Source of the DNA: Fibrobacter sp.
GTDB lineage: Bacteria; Fibrobacterota; Fibrobacteria; Fibrobacterales; Fibrobacteraceae
Assembly: GCA_021443065.1 (NCBI GenBank)
Contig: JABUUR010000251.1
Span: forward strand, 1-11,657
DNA: 11,657 bases
Reading direction: 5' to 3'
In this document: positions 6,860 through 11,657 of the stretch, in pieces
Layout: each line of letters opens with the position of its first letter
Numbering within the stretch: the first letter of the stretch is position 1
The notes under the pieces: model-generated
Databases searched by the model: none
Seen by the model: only the letters and a program-made list of their open reading frames with translations
What the model was told of the DNA's origin: nothing
Program-made: the position numbers and the translations under genes

Positions 6860-9442
6860 TTAGGGAATGAGAACGGGTTGAATCAGGTCGACGTGGCTGC
6901 AGTCGATGCTTCCTACCGGAATTGTCTTTATGGTAAGTTTCTGCACGCCCGAAACGTTGGCGGTGATCGTCCTTAATACGCCATTCTGGAAAGTGGGCGT
7001 CTTGGCAAGTACTTTCCCGTCGCCAAGGATCTCGATGGACACGCCCTTGCTGCAAAGGGATTCGTCGTCAAGACCGTAACTGGTGCGGAAACTGGAGTAC
7101 TTCCCCTTGATGTCGTAAACCGTTTCGGAGTAGGCGTGAACGCCCAGGCCGTTTTCAAATACGGTGCTGTTGACATTGAACTTCTTGCCTTCGATGGACT
7201 GGTTTATACCCATTCTGCCCCAGTCTTGCCTGTGGCTTTCGTATTTCAGCTCGCCAAGGTTTATGACACCGTCGGCCATGTTGAAGTAACTCTTGTTGAT
7301 GTCGGCCACGGTCTTTCCGTTTTCCCTGTTGGTGACTATGAACCGGATGTTGTTGTAGCCGGGCATCAGGGTGTCGGCCGGAATGGAAAAGACCTTGCTG
7401 CCAAAGGAGTAGGGCCCGAAATGGGCATTCTTGTTGTTCAGGACGATTCGCAAGTCCCAATCGGTTGCGGCCTCGCCGCTTTCCCTAAGGTCGTAGGTGT
7501 AGTTGAGGGTGTCTACCACAATCTGGTTCACATCCACATTTTCGTCTGTCTCGGGTCCCAGTTTTTCGGGTGCCATGGCAACGTTGAGTACGGGTTCCTT
7601 AATGACGATAATGTTCTTGGGATTGAAATTCTTGCGTCCGTTGAACCTTGCGATTTGAACCCAGTAGTTGTTGGTGACAAGGATGTTCTTGACTCCGTCC
7701 ATGTCCATTTCCCGTTCAAATACATCGCAAGTGGTGGGAATTCGATGTTCCACGGCCTTCTTGTGGTAGGTCTGGCTGTCCCAGCAATCCAAGCCGCGGA
7801 TGTAATATACTTCCTCGTATTCGTTCAGCATTTTCTTCATTTTCTCGTCGTTCATTTGACGGACCTTGTCGTAGTGGATTGAAGAAATGCCGTAACCCAC
7901 GAAGTGCCAGGGCCTGCCGTAAATGAAGAGCCGTTTCTTCTGGGGCTGTTCCTTGAGCCAGTTCAGAATTTCGTATTCTTCGATGGTCAGGTGGTTCCTG
8001 TTGTACATGATGTTCTTGTTGAAACTTTCCTTGTAGTGGGCGGTCCAGGCGGTAAAGCCCAGGGCAACTATAAGCCCCCCGATGAAGGTCGCCTTGAAAA
8101 GCACCTTGGGAGATACGGAGTACTTCATGGTGGCTTCGATCAGGTGTGCCACAGGGAGTGCCCCCAGGAACGCCATGGTAGGAAGCATCACAAGGCTGTA
8201 ACGCTGGTTGATTTCGATGCTGAAGTCCCCGGAGACGTTCTCAAGAATCATGTAGGTCTGGATATGGTACAGTAGGACAAACATGAGGACCTTCAGGTAG
8301 AAATAATTCTTGTGGAAGGCGTCGTAAATGGCCCGGATAACCAGGTAGATGCCGCCTGCGGCAAACAGGTAGTTGAAGTAGGTAAGGAACGGATTTTCCA
8401 GGTCGCCATTTTCCTTGAGAGGCTTGGTCATGATTTCCCAGTTCCTGAGCAGGTCTTCCAGGAAATGCCCGTGTGCCTCGTATTCGCCGCCCTGGAATCC
8501 GAACCCCTGGTAGGAACTGATGGTCAGCAAAACCGGGGCGCAGAAAACGGAGAGGGTGGCAAAGAACGTGGGTGCCTTGGCTCCTTTTTTATCAAGCAGC
8601 TTGGGCAGGGCTATGAGAATAAAGGGGGTAAAACAGAAAACGGTTTCTTGGCGGGTCTGGGCAAAGAAGGCAAGCACCAGGGCGGTAAATGCCCAATGCT
8701 TGACGGTGTTGCGGTCGTATGCCCATTTTAGGGTCAGCAGGGAGAGTGCCGAAAGAAAAACGTAGAGGGGTTCCACGGACATGGCGCGGAACTGGAAAAG
8801 TACGGTGGGCTGAAGCCCCAAAAGCAGCGCTGCAAAAAACGCCAAAAGGGGCTGCCTTGTCCAGGCCACGATGGCAATGAACATTAAAAGAATTGAAAGG
8901 GGGAGCATCAACAGTTCCATGGAAAAAATCCAGTGGAGGTCCTTGCCGAAAAATGGCATGCCCAGCATGTACAGGAACGAAAGCCCCTTGGTCTTGAAAC
9001 TGTGGGACGTAGAAACGCAATTTAAGCCGTCGTCGTTGTAGAAACCCTGATTGCAGGTTTGGGATTGGTAGTTGTGGTACATGTTTTGGGCTACAGACAT
9101 GAATACGCTTTCGTCGCTTTGTACGCGGTGCCTAGCCTCGATCTGCGTGCCTGCAAAAACAGCAATGGCCACGGCGAAAGTGACGGTCAGGATGGAATAT
9201 GATTTTTCGGGAAGAACCCCTTTGAGCCATTCCCTGAAATCCTTGAAAAGTTGTAGAAAAAGAATGATTGCCGCAATGAACTGGACGATGTACAGGGGGA
9301 GGGGCAGATAGACATCTAAATTCTGGATGAGACTCTTTTGGCCTACGTTGGGCCCAAGGTAAATCAGGAACGGAACAAGAACTGCCACGGCAAGCCCAAT
9401 AACGGTACCCGTGTGCGCCAGATTGAGGATATACTTTTTCAT
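6860..9442 (-). CDS. Multi-pass GT-C-type glycosyltransferase with C-terminal NPCBM domain
   Basis: This is an 860-aa inner-membrane protein. About 12-13 hydrophobic segments lie between residues 11 and 468. The first large loop (about 99-152) carries QSDESVFMSVAQNM (108-121). This matches the acidic catalytic-loop motif of GT39/GT83 (PMT/ArnT) enzymes, which use polyprenyl-phosphate sugars on the periplasmic side. The same loop has a probable disulfide pair, C130 and C142. Residues about 470-725 are soluble, with a mixed alpha/beta part and then a beta-sandwich-like part. Residues about 727-860 match the NPCBM carbohydrate-binding fold: W741, GINQSIEGKKF (745-755), FENGLGVHAYS (762-772), YDIKGKYSSFR (776-786), ILGDGKVL (805-812). 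That domain would lie in the periplasm. The ATG at 9442 directly follows a TATATTTA box, 65 nt after the protease stop. GT2 follows within 7 nt. Family membership is confident. Donor and acceptor are unknown, and lipid A, surface polysaccharide or protein are all possible. Confidence 0.85.
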   Translation of the reverse strand: MKKYILNLAHTGTVIGLAVAVLVPFLIYLGPNVGQKSLIQNLDVYLPLPLYIVQFIAAIILFLQLFKDFREWLKGVLPEKSYSILTVTFAVAIAVFAGTQIEARHRVQSDESVFMSVAQNMYHNYQSQTCNQGFYNDDGLNCVSTSHSFKTKGLSFLYMLGMPFFGKDLHWIFSMELLMLPLSILLMFIAIVAWTRQPLLAFFAALLLGLQPTVLFQFRAMSVEPLYVFLSALSLLTLKWAYDRNTVKHWAFTALVLAFFAQTRQETVFCFTPFILIALPKLLDKKGAKAPTFFATLSVFCAPVLLTISSYQGFGFQGGEYEAHGHFLEDLLRNWEIMTKPLKENGDLENPFLTYFNYLFAAGGIYLVIRAIYDAFHKNYFYLKVLMFVLLYHIQTYMILENVSGDFSIEINQRYSLVMLPTMAFLGALPVAHLIEATMKYSVSPKVLFKATFIGGLIVALGFTAWTAHYKESFNKNIMYNRNHLTIEEYEILNWLKEQPQKKRLFIYGRPWHFVGYGISSIHYDKVRQMNDEKMKKMLNEYEEVYYIRGLDCWDSQTYHKKAVEHRIPTTCDVFEREMDMDGVKNILVTNNYWVQIARFNGRKNFNPKNIIVIKEPVLNVAMAPEKLGPETDENVDVNQIVVDTLNYTYDLRESGEAATDWDLRIVLNNKNAHFGPYSFGSKVFSIPADTLMPGYNNIRFIVTNRENGKTVADINKSYFNMADGVINLGELKYESHRQDWGRMGINQSIEGKKFNVNSTVFENGLGVHAYSETVYDIKGKYSSFRTSYGLDDESLCSKGVSIEILGDGKVLAKTPTFQNGVLRTITANVSGVQKLTIKTIPVGSIDCSHVDLIQPVLIP

Positions 9443-9446
9443 GCCT

Positions 9447-9454
9447 TAAATATA
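9447..9454 (-). promoter_or_regulatory. Candidate -10/-7 box of the GT-C gene
   Basis: On the minus strand TATATTTA ends 4 nt before the ATG at 9442 (AGGC between them). A transcription start at normal distance would fall on the start codon. The AGG is too close to act as a normal Shine-Dalgarno. No clear -35 is visible upstream. This may be an internal promoter between the protease and the glycosyltransferase genes. Confidence 0.3.
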
Positions 9455-9507
9455 AGTAAAGCGGTGGAACGCCTTGGGGAAGGCCTGGGTAAAAACGGAA
9501 TTTTCGA

Positions 9508-11358
9508 CTACTGGATCCGCCCTGAAAACAACGTGTGGCGCCCTTGGGTGATTCGCAGGAGGAATGCCACCTGTTGACGGGGCAGACCGATTTCTATTTC
9601 CTGGTTCCAGGTGCTTTTGCTGTAAAGCAGGTTTCCGTTCAAAGAAAATATCTGGATGGTCTTTTCTCCCTTGGGCAGGTATGACAGATGGATTCTGTTG
9701 TTGCCTACGGTAACATTTGGCCTGATGCTGTTTTGTACAACGTAAAAATTTGGATTTTCCGCGGAGATGCCGTCGTCGCCTTCTTCAGAAGAAAATTTAG
9801 AGGACGAACTGGAAACCTCGGACTCTTCGGGAATGGTATCCTGGTCGGGTTCGCCGGTGACGTCAAACGTAAGGCATTTCAAGTCAGAAGTGATGGCGAT
9901 GTCTGTCAACTTGTAGCCAAGATCCTCGTTGTTCCAGGTGATGAACTTGTCGAAGGAGCGCATTTTGAATGCCCCCGGGAAAACGTCGCCGCCTGCGGAT
10001 TCATCGCCTTCAATGCCGTCGGCCTCTTCGATGTCTATGTGCTGGTGTTCCGTGTTGTTGATGGTTGCGCTTTCCCAAATCGTCTTGTCGAAGTCGATAT
10101 GCCAGATGAGCAGACCGCGGTTAGGCAGACCCATGTCCCAGCGCACGCCTTCGCGATATTCCAGCAAAAAATATTCGTTGGTATCTCGGGGGTTCTTGAT
10201 TTGACGGGCGATGTTGTTCTGTACGCCTTGCAAGGTGTCGCTTACGTTCTTTGAAAGTTTAGTTGGAGTCATCCACCCCAGGGCCATGCGCTCGTAGGCG
10301 GAAAAGTAGGGCGGGGTGGTTCCGATGGGGCCTTTGCGATTGAGGGTGTTGTAGGCTCCCAGGTCCATGATGTCCCAGCGTGAAGGGGAGTAGATGTTGG
10401 TGTCGCCGTTTGTGGCGTACATGTCGGGAAGCCCCATCAAATGACTGAACTCGTGGATAAAGTTCCCCACTCCAAAAAGAGCCTTGGAACGTTTGTCGTA
10501 GTAATAGGAAGTCCAGTCCCTTTCTGCGTTGCAGGAGTAGTCTTCGACATAGAGCCCGTTGAACCAGGAGCCTAGATTCTTTGGCGATTGAAAAATCCAT
10601 CGGTGGGGCCAGATGGCAGAATCCTGGGGTGAATCGTGGGCGCCGAAACCTGCGTAAACCATGTGGACGTAGTCCAGGAAACCATCCCCATCGTTGTCGT
10701 ATTTCTTGAAATCGATCTGCCCTTGCTTTTTCAGGGTGTCCAGGGCCTCGCCGAGTGCCATCTGGGCTCCGTAATCGCCGTACCTGGAGTAGGTGCCGTA
10801 GGTCTTGTAATTGGATCCGCTTACGGTAACGGGTCCGACCACGTCGAACTGGGGATTGAATTTTTCGAGGGAATTTTCCTTGTAATAGTCTGCCACGCTG
10901 CCGACGGAACTGTTGTCGCTGTAGCCTTCTTCGAAAATGATGCGGCCGATGGCTGAGTTTGCGTCACTACTGATGAACTTGGTGTCTTGAAACTGCACCA
11001 GAACCACCAGGATGTTCACGTTGCCCACGGTGGGTTTTGCCCTGTAGGTGTAGGGACTCGATATGGAGGGACCTTTGGCGAGGGCCGCGGGTGCGGAATC
11101 GTATCTTGAGGAATCTGAAGGGACGAAATGGTTGGCGGTGTCTTGCTTACCGGGCCTGAAAAAACCTGTGGAATCCCGTTTTACCACTTGACCTGTGCGG
11201 GTCTCCTTGAAATGGCTGTGCTCGTTGCCCCTGTTTCGCACTTCGACGGTGCTGCCGTCAGGTTGGGTCACCTCAAAAAACAGGCCCGATGCGGGAATGG
11301 ACCATGACAGGGAAAACAGCGCTCCGAAGGCGACCATGAGGATTCTTGACAATCCCAT
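9508..11358 (-). CDS. Secreted M6 family (immune inhibitor A-like) zinc metalloprotease
   Basis: This 616-aa protein has a signal peptide at about residues 1-24 (hydrophobic 5-19, then IPASG). A propeptide-like stretch leads to the catalytic domain, which begins near NVNILVVLVQF (113-123). A calcium-loop-like DNDGDGFLD (221-229) precedes the zinc motif HEFSHLMGLPD (302-312), with H302 and H306 as ligands, E303 catalytic and D312 the likely third ligand. WDIMDLGAY (328-336) resembles the Met-turn region. Residues 510-530 form an acidic Ser-rich linker with five consecutive Ser (516-520), typical of Fibrobacter secreted enzymes. The last about 70 residues (TIQIFSLNGNLLYS at 567-580, then LLRITQGRHTLFSGRIQ) look like a type IX secretion type A sorting domain. 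This predicts export to the surface or medium. Substrate is unknown; degradation of feed or host protein is plausible. The ATG at 11358 follows TTTATTTA by 10 nt. The gene is divergent from tkt, and the GT-C gene follows after 65 nt with no terminator. Confidence 0.93.
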   Translation of the reverse strand: MGLSRILMVAFGALFSLSWSIPASGLFFEVTQPDGSTVEVRNRGNEHSHFKETRTGQVVKRDSTGFFRPGKQDTANHFVPSDSSRYDSAPAALAKGPSISSPYTYRAKPTVGNVNILVVLVQFQDTKFISSDANSAIGRIIFEEGYSDNSSVGSVADYYKENSLEKFNPQFDVVGPVTVSGSNYKTYGTYSRYGDYGAQMALGEALDTLKKQGQIDFKKYDNDGDGFLDYVHMVYAGFGAHDSPQDSAIWPHRWIFQSPKNLGSWFNGLYVEDYSCNAERDWTSYYYDKRSKALFGVGNFIHEFSHLMGLPDMYATNGDTNIYSPSRWDIMDLGAYNTLNRKGPIGTTPPYFSAYERMALGWMTPTKLSKNVSDTLQGVQNNIARQIKNPRDTNEYFLLEYREGVRWDMGLPNRGLLIWHIDFDKTIWESATINNTEHQHIDIEEADGIEGDESAGGDVFPGAFKMRSFDKFITWNNEDLGYKLTDIAITSDLKCLTFDVTGEPDQDTIPEESEVSSSSSKFSSEEGDDGISAENPNFYVVQNSIRPNVTVGNNRIHLSYLPKGEKTIQIFSLNGNLLYSKSTWNQEIEIGLPRQQVAFLLRITQGRHTLFSGRIQ

Positions 11359-11368
11359 ACCTTGAACT

Positions 11369-11376
11369 TAAATAAA
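11369..11376 (-). promoter_or_regulatory. Candidate -10/-7 box of the M6 protease gene
   Basis: On the minus strand TTTATTTA lies 10 nt before the ATG at 11358. It resembles the boxes before priA and the GT-C gene and would give a leader of only a few nucleotides. AAGG sits 1 nt before the ATG, too near for ordinary Shine-Dalgarno pairing. No -35 is evident, so this rests on similarity among three starts only. Confidence 0.25.
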
Positions 11377-11429
11377 AACTTGTTTGCAGGATAGGATTAT
11401 TTGGAGCTTGAAACTTCGGAGTTGCCGAA

Positions 11430-11469
11430 AACACAAATTTTTGGTGAACACTTGTGTAGCGTTTGTGTT
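11430..11469. promoter_or_regulatory. Cluster of TTGTGT boxes, candidate operator
   Basis: In the 225-bp gap between the divergent protease and transketolase genes, AACACAAA (11430-11437) and TTTGTGTT (11462-11469) form a perfect 8-bp inverted repeat. A further TTGTGT lies at 11452-11457, inside the small palindrome ACACTTGTGT (11448-11457). The six-base boxes start at 11431 (inverted), 11452 and 11463. Their offsets of 21 and 11 bp are close to whole helical turns, which suits co-operative binding by a regulator upstream of the tkt promoter. No known regulator is recognised. Confidence 0.4.
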
Positions 11470-11497
11470 AAAAGTTCCCGTTTTATTTAAACTTGAC

Positions 11498-11528
11498 TTG
11501 AGAGTTTTACAATAAAAAACTAAATTTG
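11498..11528 (+). promoter_or_regulatory. Candidate Bacteroidota-type promoter of tkt
   Basis: TTG (11498-11500), a 20-nt spacer and TAAATTTG (11521-11528) fit the consensus TTG-N17-23-TAnnTTTG known from Bacteroidota primary-sigma promoters. Transcription would start near 11533 and leave a leader of about 50 nt before the GTG at 11584. A sigma70-style reading (TTGACT at 11493 with TACAAT at 11508) has only a 9-nt spacer and is less likely. Confidence 0.45.
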
Positions 11529-11583
11529 GCACGGAAAATTATAGGGTGCCCATCGCCCCGATATATATAAAGAGAGGAAAAAA

Positions 11584-11657
11584 GTGCAAGACGCAATCGT
11601 TACTAAAGCGGCCGACAACGTTCGAATCCTTTCCGCTGCCATGGTGCAGAAGGCAAA
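11584..11657 (+). CDS. tkt: Transketolase, N-terminal fragment (cut by window end)
   Basis: Only 24 complete codons are present. They encode a start typical of bacterial transketolases: KAADNVRILSAAMVQKA, which in this family runs on into the SGHPGG thiamine-diphosphate region beyond the window. The enzyme moves two-carbon ketol units between sugar phosphates in the non-oxidative pentose phosphate pathway in the cytoplasm. The start is GTG at 11584, with AGAGAGG (11571-11577) ending 6 nt upstream as a good Shine-Dalgarno. No in-frame alternative is better placed. The gene is divergent from the M6 protease, with a candidate promoter at 11498-11528. The call rests on a short stretch, but the motif is distinctive. 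Confidence 0.8.
   Translation, partial: MQDAIVTKAADNVRILSAAMVQKA

Noticed and set aside
7136..7882. Plus-strand 248-codon open frame opposite the GT-C gene
   Set aside because: It is an antisense shadow. The opposite strand encodes the well-supported GT-C/NPCBM protein through the whole interval.
9471..9484. Hairpin GCCTT-GGGG-AAGGC between the protease and GT-C genes as a terminator
   Set aside because: The stem is only 5 bp and there is no T-run on either strand, so read-through is expected.

Overview
The window is about 11.7 kb of chromosome from a Gram-negative bacterium, most likely a member of the Fibrobacterota (Fibrobacter or a close relative). The evidence is indirect: a secreted M6 protease with a poly-serine linker and a C-terminal sorting-like domain, a transketolase N-terminus like those of the Fibrobacterota/Bacteroidota group, a promoter resembling the Bacteroidota TTG/TAnnTTTG type, and intergenic CCCGGG-rich 'VIPGLTRDL' repeats. 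No rRNA or other decisive marker is present. No tRNA, CRISPR array, insertion sequence or phage gene was seen.

Layout. Positions 1-143 hold two copies of the palindromic repeat and a strong intrinsic terminator for the leftward gene. Positions 144-3029 (minus strand) encode a 961-residue protein with an N-terminal HEAT-like part and about ten DUF349-type units. A short divergent intergenic region (3030-3158) separates it from priA (3159-5228, plus), the primosomal replication-restart helicase. priA converges on gmk. The 146-bp gap between their stops holds another copy of the repeat that has expanded into a 22-bp tandem array.

From right to left on the minus strand follow: a secreted M6 (immune-inhibitor-A-like) metalloprotease (11358-9508), a large membrane GT-C-type glycosyltransferase with a C-terminal NPCBM carbohydrate-binding domain (9442-6860), a polyprenyl-phosphate glycosyltransferase of family GT2 (6852-5944), and guanylate kinase gmk (5947-5375). 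The last three are tightly packed: 7 nt between the GT-C and GT2 genes, and a 4-nt ATGA overlap between GT2 and gmk. No terminator is visible between the protease and gmk, so all four may be co-transcribed. At the right edge a divergent transketolase gene begins (11584, plus). It is preceded by a likely promoter and a cluster of helically phased TTGTGT boxes.

How the genes may work together. The GT2/GT-C pair has the form of a two-step periplasmic glycosylation module. The GT2 enzyme would load a sugar onto undecaprenyl phosphate on the cytoplasmic side. The GT-C enzyme would transfer it outside, with its NPCBM domain binding acceptor glycan. The neighbouring Ser-rich secreted protease is a conceivable substrate, but this is inference. 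The rest (priA, gmk, transketolase, DUF349 protein) is housekeeping.
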